Below, in pieces: positions 11,946 through 24,334 of a DNA stretch of 64,000 nt. Position 1 is the first letter of the stretch; each line of letters begins with the position of its first letter. Below the pieces are notes generated by a model, which saw only the letters and a program-made list of their open reading frames with translations, made no database searches and was not told where the DNA came from. Made by a program: the position numbers and the translations under genes. This stretch comes from Zhengitettix transpicula (Eukaryota > Arthropoda > Insecta > Orthoptera > Tetrigidae): assembly GCA_037074705.1 (NCBI GenBank), contig CM073590.1, positions 184,420,746-184,484,745 of the forward strand, read 5' to 3'.

Positions 11946-12926
11946 TATAAGCAGTACCTTTTTTAAAAAAATTTATTTATTTATATTAGAAAGAGACATT
12001 TCAAGAATAGTAAGAAGATAAACAAGAAGGTCATATGATACAATTTTTCAGTTACACTTTTGCCATAAGGAAGGGATTTGTATTTAAGGTGATTTATTTT
12101 AAATTTTAATCATAGAGCTCTATATATCAGGAGCATTTCCTGTTCCAACAACTATAAAAACATAACTCAACTGCAGGTCTACAGTTATGAACCGATAAAA
12201 ATAAAATTAAATGAATTCCTTAAGTAATTTCAGTTGAAAGGCAATTATTGTGAATGTCACCAAATATCTTGGATCCACTTCCATAAAAGATTAATAAATG
12301 ATGATTATGGGAAAATATGAAATTCATTATTATGCTCTGAATTTTATAAAGCATTGAGTAATTTTGTGAAATGAAGCAATAAGAGCTCACACTTATTGCT
12401 TCATCTTGCAAGCATCATTTCAAAGCATCTCCAGGGTTTCTGAAATCAATGATGGAGACTGTTTAATCTCACATCTTAAGTGAGTATAAGAAGAGAAACA
12501 CTATCAGAATTTTAAAACACTAGTTTTAGTTTTTGAAGTGAGCAAAAATAAAATTTTGTCGGCATTACTATATAGAAGGGAAAGTTTATGAGGTGTTGAG
12601 CAAGGGAAGCAATGTTGCGATTAAAGCAGTATTGTGTATAATAGTAATAGGGTGATGTATTAAGAATCTGGATACATTATTTGTTAGCATGGAAAAAATC
12701 AACAGCTTGAACTCGTGAAAATATTCCAAGTTTTAAAGAAGATTGCACTTAAATATGGAGAGAGAAATGTACACGTGACTTTAATGTAAGGAAACAAAGA
12801 CAGTAAAGCTTGTAGGGTAATTATATTGAAGAAGCAAAAAAGGTATACTTGCAATATAAATTGAAAGTGAAGGACTAAGAATGCTACTATCTGAAGACAG
12901 CATTGTATTGCCAAAGAGGGAAAATA
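11946..12926. other. Non-coding stretch
   Basis: AT-rich, no gene, RNA or repeat recognised; only short frames on both strands. Confidence 0.5.
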
Positions 12927-13406
12927 CGAGGGTGGTTCAATAAGTAGTCCTAATGTCTCCTTAAATATATTATTTATTGTGAACATCTTTAATTTGGCTC
13001 GATTCCTCAAAAGTCAACAGGCAGCACTGACCCTCTTGCAGAATGGCTGACATTGACGTACATATTAGACAGCATTCTGTGATTGAATTCTTAAATGCGG
13101 TTGATGAAACACCCATTCGCATTCAAGAAAGGCTGATGCAACAGTCAATGCCAGCATTGTTAGGTGATGGATTTGTTGCTATAACGAAGCTGAAGGGCAA
13201 ACGCTGTTGGCTGATGAAAAGTGAAGCGGCAGGCCGGTTTTATTGCAGTGGAATTCATGCACTTGTTAAAAGATGTACAAAACGGAGACTATTGAAAAGT
13301 GAAAATGTAATCATTAACGTAGGTTTATGCTGTGTAAATTGCATTTAATTGTCTTGACAAATAAATGACAACAAAATAGGAGCCATTTCTTATTGACTCA
13401 CCCTCG
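12927..13406 (+). mobile_element. Internally deleted mariner-type element (480 bp) with TA target duplication
   Basis: Ends match as inverted repeats (CGAGGGTGGTTCAATAAG and CGAGGGTGAGTCAATAAG) and TA flanks both sides (12925-12926 and 13407-13408). Inside, a plus frame keeps the first helix of a mariner transposase and then part of the C-terminal end; the catalytic core is missing. It can only have moved with transposase supplied elsewhere. Confidence 0.88.
13043..13348 (+). pseudogene. Truncated mariner transposase remnant
   Basis: 101 codons starting at ATG 13043. HSVIEFLNA and IRIQERL match the N-terminal DNA-binding helix region of mariner transposases, and FYCSGIHALVKR resembles the usual C-terminal segment near the stop codon. 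Everything between, including all three catalytic aspartates, is absent, so it cannot be an active enzyme. Confidence 0.8.
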
Positions 13407-13408
13407 TA

Positions 13409-16400
13409 TGTTTCAAGCTGTTGCTAAAAATAAATCAAGTCTAAAGAATTATGATCAGTGGCAAAAATTAAAACATTGATAATATAGCCCTACTATTAAA
13501 ATTGGTTTCGATATGGCGGAAGAAGTAAATAGGTTTGCTATTTAGAGAGGACAACCATTAAATGTATTCAGAAAAATAAACTTCTAAAGGCGCGATGTCG
13601 AGTAATGTAGCATTTTTAAATAATAATAGATGTTCAATGAATACAAGTAATATAAGAAATTTTGTGAAAATTCCGGCAAGATGGAACAGTATTAAAAAAA
13701 GATAAGCTAAAGTTGGAAGAAAAGGGAGCGTGAAAGTAGTAGAATAATAGCAATCATATTATATAAATCAGGTAACTAAGGATGGTTCATGTCGCTCGTG
13801 AAAAACGTGAAGAGGTTGGCGTGGCGGGGGAGAGTAAACGAATGAGAACCGATTCAAACCACGAAGAAATAAATACAGAATCCGATAGGAAATATTTGTT
13901 TCTGACACTGCGTTTGCACTGTTGATATGAGTAAAAAGAATTAGTTCACTCCGGAACGTTTACGGTTTTAAACCTATTGGCCTGCCAAGTGTTGAGTTTA
14001 CATGGACATTTCCGCGCGGAGAGGTAGTGTCCGATGGATAAACAACGAAATGACGACGGGTGAAAAATGTAATCCGTTAATGAAATTCGTCGTGTGGTGT
14101 ATTATTAGACGCAGCGGGGCGCGGAGCGAAAGGAAAACTAGAATGTGAAAGAGCGTCTCGGCAGGCCAGAAATAACAGCGCAACTCCCGGCTGGCTCAGT
14201 CGCTTCGTCAACCAGAGAATGCGTGGACTCACTGCTCTCGTTCAGGTGCGTTTGCCATGATCCTTCAAACTCGCCGCGGATTACTCGTCAGCTTGAAACT
14301 GACGAATTGCTTATGAAAAAGGAAACCATACAAGCAAATGTTGGGCAAAACCAGCTGCAACTATTACAATAAAAATGTGCCATAAATTTAATATTTAGTT
14401 ATTCTTGTAAAGAATGACGTTTCCAACAGTTGGGTTAATTAACGTATAATAAAATAAAGCTTTATTGGTTAATAATATAAATCTGTCGGAATCGTAATAG
14501 GTCATCTTTCGGTCAACCTCAGCAACGTTTTCCCTAATTTCCCAAAACCATTCATAAATATGCTGATAGGATGTCTCGAAACAAATCAAGACTGTTTCTC
14601 AAATTTAGTCGCGGAAATCCGAGAATAATACCGAGGAGGACCGGCACTCTGGCCATGTGTCGCGTTATATGACAAGCTGACAGACCTTTTGGTACGTAAT
14701 ATACAGCATAGGTAATACTATTTTAGTTTGCTGCCATTATTTCTCAGACTTTTAGTAGACAGTTACCAAGTTGCTACCAATTGCTTGGAGTGAGATCAAA
14801 AATGTTTTGATTTATATTTTCAACTTCAGAGAAAAAACAAACAAATTTTCCGGGTAGACCCTCGGAGAAAAAATAGCAGCTAAAAAGCATAATAGTACTA
14901 TCAGTTGCATGAGGAAGTGAAGTTAAGCGCTAATTGAAGTTGCGGATCTTATCGGAACATTATGTATGTGCTATCGAAATAAAAATAAAATAACATTTAA
15001 GTAACTGTCTTCCGACGAATAATACAGTTCAGGGGAAAACGCACAGTAGGAAATGAATTATGAGTTTGCCGGGTCCTTGTAGAGAAAAAAATGTTTTAAA
15101 GTTGAATGGAACCTATTAGGAACCAAATCTACTAAAAATTTCACAGTAATGTCCGGATCATAGAAAATCAACATTAACTGCCTGTTCCTTGACTTACTTT
15201 CTTGTTTTCATCTTATTACCACATTTCAATTCTTTCCTAAAGTTTATTAGCATATACTTTCTTAATAATGAGTCTATAAAGTATGTTCAAATAATATACA
15301 TCGTGATGTTATTTTTGTTGTAATGTTTAACTGATATTAAATATAACTGATAAAATTTTCATTCACAATACGAAGAACAAGCGAACTGCATAATTTATTT
15401 ATTTTAATTCATTTGTATTTTCATATGTATATTTTATTTAAACTGCTACTGTCTATCATGCGAATAGAATATTAACTTCATATGAATTATCCTACGGAAT
15501 TTTACTTTGCTCCTCTATACTTGAAGTATGACCAAATGCTCATTTTAACCTATTGTCGTGTGTTTGGAAACTGATTATTAGGTCGTTGCATTATTTGTTC
15601 CCGTATAATTCCTAGTAGGCTACAAGTTATTATATTCTAGAACGTAGAATATATCTAATATATGGATTTTTCACATTGAGGAATTGATTCCTCATATCGA
15701 GAGAAGAAATAAAGTATATTACAACATGGTACCAGAAATTATCAATTACAGTTATCCGAACATTTATGGATGTTAGTGCATGACGACATGTCTTGTTATC
15801 GGAACTATGCGGGACTCTGATTACAATTCATACATGAGGAAACTTAAACTTAATGCCCCCGGGCTTTTACCTTTGGAGACACCTAACATCTTTGGTGTAT
15901 TCAGTTGCTGTGGATGATATACCAACATCCGTGAACGCATTGTGGCTGGCTGACAGACAGTACACACTACACCAGACCTTTTTTAACGTGATAGAAACTC
16001 AATGTGAAGAAGAGCAGCTCCCTGTATTTATTCAAAAGGAGGTCACTTTGAACATTGCATCTGATATGTGAACAGAGCGCTCCTACTAGTCACTTGAATT
16101 TACATACGGAAGGTGGGATAGCTCAGTAGTTATGAATTTCCGGACCAAAATTGTAATACACTTTTCTTCTTCTCTCAATATGAGGAAGCCATTCTTGGAA
16201 TTTTGACGTCGAGTTTTGTTACATATATATATATATGTGTGTGTGTGTGAGTGTGTTTATACACTATTAAACGTATGGAAGAATTTCAACCAAACATCGC
16301 TATGTATGAATTAAGGTCAAGGAAAAATCAGTGTGTGGGATAACACCATTATGAGTGGGGGTGGTATGAAGATGACACAAAAATAATGCGAAAACTATGA

Positions 16401-16880
16401 TCGCTGAGTTTAAGGCTGAAATTAATTATGTCGGCTAATTTGAAGTTCAGGCCATATCGGCATATAAGTGGGGAAGGGGAGGTGATGTTACAATTGTCCA
16501 GAAGGTATCATTAGTGTTGCATCCATTGTTTTTGGTGTAGCTGAGATGAACAGTGGCACTCTCGATGGCTCATGTTTAGCCCCCTGTCGGTATTCGGAGA
16601 CGAAAATTTTGAAATGACCAAGAGATTATTTTCGAGTGTAATATGACACTGGGATGTCACCATGTAAACCCTAAGCAACGAAATAGTTATAAATATGAAT
16701 ACTTGAAAATTGTTGTATTTATTTTCGTAATGGTTTCATATTATTAATTTCCTATCAGACGTTAATTATTAATTTCGATTGCGTTTGATACTAATTTTCG
16801 CATAGGCCATTACATTAAGTTAAAAATAATATTACTTTCTCTTTTCTAGTTTTTAGTTCTAAAATTTATTTTATTTAGCG
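13409..16880. other. Intergenic DNA, no gene supported
   Basis: A locally CpG-richer patch lies at about 13790-14290 with frames on both strands (for example 14145-14372), which might mark an unannotated promoter or first exon; nothing confirms it. The rest is AT-rich with a short TA/TG tract at about 16222-16257. No RNA gene seen. Confidence 0.45.
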
Positions 16881-17450
16881 TAATTAAGAATTCTCCTCAA
16901 TTCGAAATTATTTACATCTATAACCCGATTCGCCTCCAATCTCGGTTGTTTTCGCTTTATTTTTGTGTAACGCTCCTCCACCACTACCCCTAAATGTGTG
17001 CTCTCCTCCAATACAGGAAGGGGTCGAAAATATACATAAAAAACATCGAGGAGAAACACAATGAATCTCATTGACCCCGTAAAATATTTGCTCCGCCGGT
17101 GTATAATTTTATGTGAAACATACAGCCATTGTTTTCCCCTTCTTCCCTCTCTCACAGGGGTAGAAGAACAACTTAACCGGCAAGTTGAATCTTTTAATTT
17201 AACTTAGAGACATCGATAACTCTGGATTAGAGGCCAATCACGGTTGATTTTGCTTAATTTTTATGCAACGCCCCTCCACCCCATACCTATGCAGAAGCCG
17301 AAGGGGGTTGCAATTAAAGACAAACAACATCGATAGAAATACAATCAATTTCTCTGACCTGACGTTTGAACATGTTTGAAAATTACCATCCCCATCCCTG
17401 GGGCTGGCAGACGTGTCTTGTCCCCACAGTGTTTGTTTTCCGTCCGCAAC
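16880..17450 (-). repeat. Two tandem Helitron-like internal modules, reverse orientation
   Basis: Two related units (about 16880-17160 and 17178-17450) contain the complement of the block 'ttattttacgtaaCGCCCCTCC ... aaccgaGATTGGAG ... ATCCAGGGTTATAGATG' found also in the elements at 23.6, 50.4 and 52.9 kb. They look like internal repeats of a non-autonomous Helitron; neither terminus is visible here. Confidence 0.55.
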
Positions 17451-17745
17451 GAATATATGTTCGAAATGTGGTCAAATTTGCTCCACAGGTGAGGAATTGT
17501 ATGCGGAACATACACACATAAATACAAACAACTCTGTTTAAATTATTAGAAGATAGATTACCGTGATTTTTCAAATACCTTCAACCGTATTCTTTTTATA
17601 AAACATTTCGTCTCATAAATATATAGGCTCACCATTTCAATGTGGTAATATGTCTACACGTTTCTCTTCTCTCATCCATGTAAACATTACGTTACTCATA
17701 AAAAAATTTCACTGCCTCCTAAACTGGCGCCCCGATGATCGGAAA

Positions 17746-18202
17746 CCTGCGTAGGCTATTCTCTCGCAGGTGAACCTTCCCAGAGAGCTCTGGAGGAGGC
17801 TACCTTTGGGGATGCCTTCTCCTCTCTCTGGTTTTATGAACTAAGGTTCCCACAAGGCGAGGCACCTCGGCCTGTTTTGAGAGGAGTATGTTCCGGGGTA
17901 GCAGACCTTGGGCATACGGTAAGAGTTGTCCGCTATTCCCATTGGAATAGTCGGCCAGCTGCCTCCTAAACCGGTCGAGGCACGGAGAAGGGAATGCTGC
18001 GTTCCCACAGTAAACCCCACTCCCGTCATAGAAGAAGATTGGGACGAGGGAAGTCCGAAGGTTTCTCTATGGATTTCCCTGCATCACATATATGCGAATT
18101 ACCGGATAATGATACTTGTGGTGAGGTAATGAACCCTTACTACGTTAATAAAGGGTGAGGCCCCCACGAGGATGATCCTCATGTAACCTATTATTTAAAA
18201 AA
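17746..18202 (+). repeat. Retroposon family R, copy 3
   Basis: Plus-sense copy that begins in the 5' hairpin (CCTGCG...CTCTCGCAGG) and ends in an A-rich tail at about 18194-18200. Its 3' half is diverged. A frame runs through it on both strands but is shorter than in copy 1. Confidence 0.8.
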
Positions 18203-20304
18203 GGAGAATGGGAGATAATTGTAAGTACAAACAAAGGAAGAAAACTTATCATTACACAGAAATCTGATATTTTTTTCAATTAATACTTTCCACTATAATT
18301 GCGGTTAAAATGTTGAGTCTACCTATGTTGCATCATAACCATATTATTTGACAACTTTCATCAGAATTTATTGATAGTTTAACTTACTAATTAGATGTTA
18401 GCAGTAAATATTGAATTTAGGTACTTAAAGTTTTCTTGGCCAAATTAATATCAATATTATGAACCGATCATTCGGTCACGTTTAATTGCGAAGTTTTTTT
18501 TTCATATAACGTCGCTTGTTAGTCATTTAATTTTTCTTCCAAGAAATGAAGTAATATTCTTGAAGAGCACAATAAATGTATTTTATTTTACAAATGTTAA
18601 AGATCCTACGAAAGCGTGGCATAAGTAAATCAAATATTAAAATAAAAATCCATTTCTCATTTAAATTTTGCACGCGACAGACGTATGTCAGGTTCATAAT
18701 TAATGAGAATGTTTTTTTTTTATCCTTTCCTTTCAGGTACATAATCTGAAAACTTCTTCTCAACTCACGTGCATATTTTCTGTTTATTATTTCTTTATTC
18801 TGTAAATAATGGAACATCATGGCAATTAAAGTAATATATCCTTTACCAATCATGAGAAATGAAAATAAAGCAGTTTTTTTTTCAATTGAGAGTCATTGAA
18901 CCGTTTGGACTTGAATAGCGATATTTTTAACTGATTACGGAAGAGCGTATTCCCAGTGAATCACAGATACTTTGGTAAGTCTCTCATCAACAGACAATGC
19001 GAAGATTTAGCTTCTATTTAACCACCACGAATCATAAAGTGGTCAATTTTATTTAATTAACAAGAACGTTTTCGAATACAAATACTTAGCGATGACTGAT
19101 TTACAAAACCTTAAGAATTATTTTATACGCTGCCATGTTAATCTGACAACTAAATCTAGATTATATTTTTCAGCCAAAACTGACAGTTTTTCGTATTTAT
19201 TACAGGATCAGAGTTGGATAAAATGGAAAAAAGTAGACGTATTCATACAGATTTAATGTGTACATTATTCTATTATACGAGCGGTCGATTTCTTCGATTT
19301 CGAAGACAGAATTAAATGTAATGCACTCTATGATTAATTTACATTAAAGGGAATTTTTTTGTTACGGTTAGAAAACAGTATTAAGTAATCCTAATTTTAA
19401 TGAAACGTTTGTAGGTTCTTTGATTGAGATCGAATCTTTCCATAAAAAGTGCACCATAGTCCAATATTGGGGATTTCTTTTCCAAAAGTGCTTGAATGGA
19501 CTGTAAAGTTAATTGGACTGGAACTTTGTAGTGATGAGATTAAACGTCATCAGAATTCGACTTACATCGGTATTAAGTAAATTTATTTACCAATTAACGT
19601 TAGATGTTTTATTGATTTCATCGGATATAGTTGTGTAATTCCTGTGAAGTAGGAGAAATTATTTATGCATACTTGTTAGATTCGACTTGAAATGAGAACG
19701 TTATAATATTTGAAGCGACATTTTCATTTGTCTGTCACGTAGCATTAAAAATTTGTTTTCATCTCATAATTTTCCCCGTTGGACATTGAAGATAACGTGT
19801 AACAATATTTCAATACAACCAAGACACGCGTACATATTCAATATTTTTTCTTTCACTTTTGCTATCACTATGTGAATCATAATTTGATAACTGGTTTATT
19901 GAATATATTAAATAATTGGTTACATCAGAACAAAAAATACAGTTATGCTTGAGGCCGTTTCATGGCACGTTCCTCGTTCTTACGGTTGTGGATAACCTGG
20001 TCGACCACGCACCACGTCCAAGGTGATTTTTTTTCTCCAGACTTAAGTGGAAACTGTGGAAATGCGCCAGAAGTAGTTCATGTTGACGACTGAACGACAA
20101 TAACTCACGACACGAAAATTCGACCAAGTCCAATCAAACTACAAGTTGACTCTAAAAATGTTTCCAATATTTGTAAAAATTCCACAGCACCCATGAGGAC
20201 ATGATCTACTTGTAGATCGTTTGGAAGAAAGAATAGTTGGCTTACACATCTGTAAGTTTACACTCTCAAGCACTTCAGCAACCCCTTATATAATTACCAA
20301 ATTT
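18203..20304. other. Non-coding AT-rich stretch
   Basis: No gene, RNA or repeat family recognised. The longest frame (18527-18853, minus) is low-complexity and has no splice context. Confidence 0.5.
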
Positions 20305-20412
20305 ATACCTTCCTCTACCCTTTCGGAGCCCCCGCTTTTAAATTCCTTCCTATGCTGTTAAAGGGGAGTTGCCACCACGTGGGTTACCCCCGAAGCCTGT
20401 TACTCTAAAAAA
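20305..20412 (+). repeat. Retroposon family R, copy 4 (3' fragment)
   Basis: Only the last about 100 bp plus an A tail (TACTCTAAAAAA). The strong 5' truncation fits incomplete reverse transcription. Confidence 0.8.
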
Positions 20413-20469
20413 TGGACTCAGTTCATTATAAAAAGGAACTACCTCCAACCTGTGGGAGTTGATCTTAGT

Positions 20470-20940
20470 TCTCGCAGACGGAACCCTTCTTAAGATACGA
20501 AGGAGGCTACTTTTGGGGATGTCTTCTTTTCTCTCTGTTTTTAAACTAAGGTTTCCACAAGCCGAGCCCCTTGGGCATACGGTAAGAGTTGTTCGCTATT
20601 CATATTAGAACAGTCGGCCAGCTGCCTTCTAAACTGGTCCAGACACGGAGAAGGGAATGCTGCGAACCCACAGCAAACCCCTCTCCCGTTATCGGAAGAT
20701 CTTGGGACAAGTACCAGGTGTCCGACATACCTGATGCAGGTTTCCTAGGAGTTGTCCTGAATCACGTTTAAAAAAATGGCGGGTAGGATCCTTAAACTAT
20801 AGGCCGGGGACTCTAGTTAACCCTTGGCTACCTTCCTCTACACTTCCGCATCCCACCTTTCAAATCCCTTTCTATGGTATTAAAGGGGAGTTGTCACCAC
20901 GCAGATTACATTCATGTAACCTGGCACTCTCAAAAAATAA
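20470..20940 (+). repeat. Retroposon family R, copy 5
   Basis: Near full-length plus-sense copy, 60 bp after copy 4, ending CTCTCAAAAAATAAA. It retains a trace of the 5' hairpin (CTCGCAG at about 20474). Confidence 0.85.
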
Positions 20941-21215
20941 AGTGGAATTAGTATTTTCTATAGATCTTATCAACATTCAGAGTTTTTGGTTCTGTGGAGG
21001 TGATTTCTGTATAGGTATTTGACAAATAACATGATGCCGTTACATTTCCGAATAACTATCAATTTATATTGCTAATGAATGAATAAATAAATATTAATTA
21101 GTAATGGGACTCATGTTCTTAATTTCTACAACCAGAATATAAATTTATATTGATATTGAATAAACCTCTCTCGGCTTTTTGCTAACCTGCTCTTTTTAAG
21201 ATCCTCCACCGTTTC

Positions 21216-21803
21216 TCTAGTTATTCAAAAAAGCCTGCGAGAGGATTCTCTCGCAGGTAACCTGCGAGGGATTTTCTCTCGCAGGCAGAACCTTTTAGGA
21301 GAGATACGAAGGGGCTACCTTTGGGTATGCCTTTTCCTCTCCGTTTTTGAACTAAGGTTCCCACAAGTCGAGGCACCACGGCCTGTTTTGAGAGGTGTAT
21401 GTTCCGGGCTCGCAGACCTTGGGCATACGGAAAGAGTTGTTCGCTATTCCCATTGGAATAGTCGGCCAGCTGCTTCCTAAACTCGTCGAGTCACGGAGAA
21501 GGGAATGCTGCGTACCCACAGCAAACTCCTCTCCCGCTATCGGAAGGGCGTGGGACAAGTACCAAATGCCCGACCTACCTGATGCAGGTTTTTCTATGGT
21601 TTTCCCTGCATTTCATTAGGCGAATGCCAGGTAGGATCCTTAAAATATAGGCCGGTGGTCCTAGTTAACCCTTGGCTACCTTCCTCTACCCTTCCGCATC
21701 CCCCCTTTCAAATCCCTTCCTATGCTATTAAAGGGGAGTTGCCCTAAGTGGATTACCCTCATGTAGCCTGTTGCCCTAAAAAAAAAATCTAGTTATTCAA
21801 AAA
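21216..21803 (+). repeat. Retroposon family R, full-length reference copy with 16 bp target duplication
   Basis: The element 21233-21787 is bounded by TCTAGTTATTCAAAAA at 21216-21231 and 21788-21803. The 5' end is two tandem hairpins, CCTGCGAGAG/CTCTCGCAGG (21234-21257) and a near copy (21261-21285). The 3' end is GTAGCCTGTTGCCCT followed by an A run. Poly(A), 5' truncation of other copies and the long duplication indicate LINE-driven retroposition. I cannot find convincing A and B boxes, so it is not an ordinary tRNA SINE; no reading frame is conserved across copies. Confidence 0.9.
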
Positions 21804-22489
21804 TCCACAGAGTCAGATTTCATTCTCTAGTATGTATATTAATATGAACGCTGGAAGATTATTCGTTAATTAAACCACTTCTCGTTTTAGAGAACGAATT
21901 TATTCACTCAGTATTGTAACTTGATGATCATTATGTGGTTCAATATGCGGAAACTTTAAATGTTTGTTTTTAATAGGATGATCTGTGGTACAAATGTTGT
22001 TAAATCAATTCGTTTGATGTGAAATGCAATAGTCTGTTAATTAAATAGCTGACCGAGTCAACTTAGGGCAGTGGAGGACAATGTAAAACATGGGATTAGT
22101 GTCGTGTTAGCTGCGGAGGTATGCACTGCTGTCGCGACCTCCTTATTGCCTCAGGTCTTAGTAAAAATACCTGGCACGGACACGTGGAGCCTCCGATCAC
22201 AAGCATCCATTGTATACGTACTGAATGTAATGCTTATTTTACATAAATAAATATTATCAGGCAATTTAAGAACTTTGAATCATTCACGTATATGTTAATG
22301 TTTTCATTTTTGTTCATTGACTTCCTCTCATTTTTCACTTCTTATTTCGATTTGTATTTGTTTGATCCACAATTATATTACGTCTACATTCTTTTCACTG
22401 TTGCATTATAAGCCTACATTGGATGGTCCATCATTACAAAATATAAGAGACGGCACTGATAGTATCCAGGTTTCTGAAACCTTTTTCAG
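21804..22489. other. Non-coding stretch
   Basis: Nothing recognised. A slightly CpG-richer segment at 22090-22200 precedes the candidate exons at 22.5 kb. Confidence 0.4.
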
Positions 22490-22574
22490 TACTCTACGGT
22501 CACATTCCATGGAGGAAAAATGCTGTCTCAACAAATATTTCAAGACATGGTGCCTCTCACAGTGGAGAATAAAG
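22490..22574 (+). other. Candidate exon (leader or non-coding RNA)
   Basis: A pyrimidine tract and AG end at 22489 and a GTAATC donor follows 22574. From ATG 22509 a frame continues in phase into the segment 23229-23370, giving about 39 codons that end at a TGA. No homology is recognised. It may be a leader exon of the kinase gene further right (then the frame is an upstream ORF), an independent small gene, or chance. Confidence 0.35.
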
Positions 22575-23228
22575 GTAATCGAGTGATCGATTCAGTGTTG
22601 TATTTACGCTTCTTCGACGCATTTTTAACATGTTTCTCGTACATCGATGTATAACTGTTTTTTTTTCTATTTCCGGACCTGAAAAAGGTTCTCGCCAGGT
22701 AATATTAACGTCGAACGAGACCATTACCGAGACAAGGTCTTATTTTGATGATTTTCGAAAAGTTACTTTTTGAAGTGGTTGAAAAAGTTGGAGAAACGTC
22801 GAAAAGACTTTATGAATCAAATAAGGCGTTTTTCAATATTCCATTAGAACTTATTGATCTATGCTCGTACCACAAAAGCAATATAAAATGGGAATGATAA
22901 TTTTGTACTAATTTCAAGTGCTTATGTATCTTATTTTTATTGGAAAATGAAAGAAATTTCTGAGAGACGCTTAGATGATGTCTTGCAGTTCTTCAATTAA
23001 TATGAAAGTGAGATTGATATTACTCGTTTACAGCTATTTCAGTGTTTGAGTAAAAAAACGATTTGATTATCTTTATACTTACAAAAGCAATGGTAAATAT
23101 AGTACACACATTTCAAAGAGAACGACGTTCGTTCTTTACCGAAAAAGCATTAGTTGTATTTAAAACATATATTCTCTATTATGGATAATATAGAACACTA
23201 AGAGTAATAGTTGTCTTCTTCGTTGCAG

Positions 23229-23370
23229 ATATTTCTCAAGATCCCTGACTCAGCTGTGGAGGATGATGTAGATTGCTACTGACTTCTAAGTCGCAGTTCT
23301 CTTGAGGAAGTGGACTCTACTGCCGCGCTATTAATAGAAGACTAGTGCTCCTAGAGCAGCATCAATCTCG
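23229..23370 (+). other. Candidate exon (leader or non-coding RNA)
   Basis: Bounded by TTCGTTGCAG and GTAAGA, both strong splice signals. The open frame entering from the segment at 22.5 kb stops after 17 codons; the remainder has stops in the frame of the kinase start codon at 26863. Position and strand suit a 5' leader exon of that kinase gene, which is inference. Confidence 0.4.
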
Positions 23371-23599
23371 GTAAGATGCATGCTGATTCCAAGTCCTAAT
23401 TAAAACAATTAGAACTGCTTATTTTGTGTGAGTGTTAGTTAGTCATCTACCCAGCAGCTAGATACTGACGCACCAAGTATTACATCACGAACTCGATCGT
23501 TCATATTTTGGATGGATTGCAGACTCAGATCAAAGCCGCCCACCCCTAAATAAAAGTCTGGCGACACTATAACAAATTTTCCATAGACCACGAGTATTT

Positions 23600-23936
23600 A
23601 CTAATTTTAATTTATTTTAATAATCAGAAGTTAAATATAAACGAATTCCCTGGTACTATTCAACTTGCCGTTTAACTCCCAGGTCCATGTTAAAACGGCC
23701 GATATTTTCCTCGAAAGATAATTTTTCTGGGCCATTGAGATAGATAGCGTACAACCAGATATTTTTGTGTATAATTTCATCTCCTTTCGTAAGGGGAGGG
23801 AAGTACATTTAGGGATCGGGGTGGAGGGGCGTTACCTAAAACTAATGCAACACAACCGAGATTGGAGTCGTATCCAGGGTTATGGATTTTGATGATTTAA
23901 TTATGCCAACTGGAGTAATGTCGGGCACCCAGCTAG
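23600..23936 (+). mobile_element. Helitron-like 3' fragment
   Basis: Shares the GATTGGAG...ATCCAGGGTTATGGAT block with the 50.4 kb element and ends GGGCACCCAGCTAG followed by T (CTAG 23933-23936), the terminal tetramer typical of Helitrons. The 5' end is missing or unrecognised. Confidence 0.6.
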
Positions 23937-24090
23937 TAGTATATAAACTATTAAGGAGGATATAGTTTTCATCTGTTTTCTTATGGAATCTGAAAAAAAA
24001 TTATAAATTGGGTAACAAAATCTTTTAGGTCGTGTTAAAATTAACTCTAGTTCGAAGAGCAAAAGTGCTTATATCAGTTTATGACATTGG

Positions 24091-24092
<2 letters not shown>

Positions 24093-24134
<42 letters not shown>
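24093..24134. repeat. (TA)n microsatellite, insertion site of a MITE
   Basis: About 20 TA units run directly into the left end of the MITE at 24135, and TA units continue after its right end (24335-24357). Confidence 0.9.
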
Positions 24135-24135
<1 letters not shown>

Positions 24136-24334
24136 GAGGGTGGTCTGAAAAGTTTCCGACAATTATTTTGCAGAGAAAAACGCCGAGTACTTTTTGGACG
24201 GGTTACAGAGATGGGAGCATCGCTGGGAAAAGTGTGTAGAGTTACAAGGAGACTATGTTGAAAAATAAAAATAATAAAATTTCGAAAAAAATCTTCTATC
24301 ATTGTTGGGTCGGAAACTTTTCAGACTACCCTCG
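24135..24334 (-). mobile_element. 200 bp mariner-derived MITE
   Basis: Inverted ends of 28 bp start CGAGGGTGGTCTGAAAAG and CGAGGGTAGTCTGAAAAG, with TA on both sides (24133-24134 and 24335-24336). The plus strand between them encodes a relic of the transposase C-terminus (pattern DGLQRWEHRWEKC...GDYVEK then stop, about 24194-24264 on the plus strand). It is an internal-deletion derivative that keeps only the ends and the tail of the gene. Confidence 0.88.
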
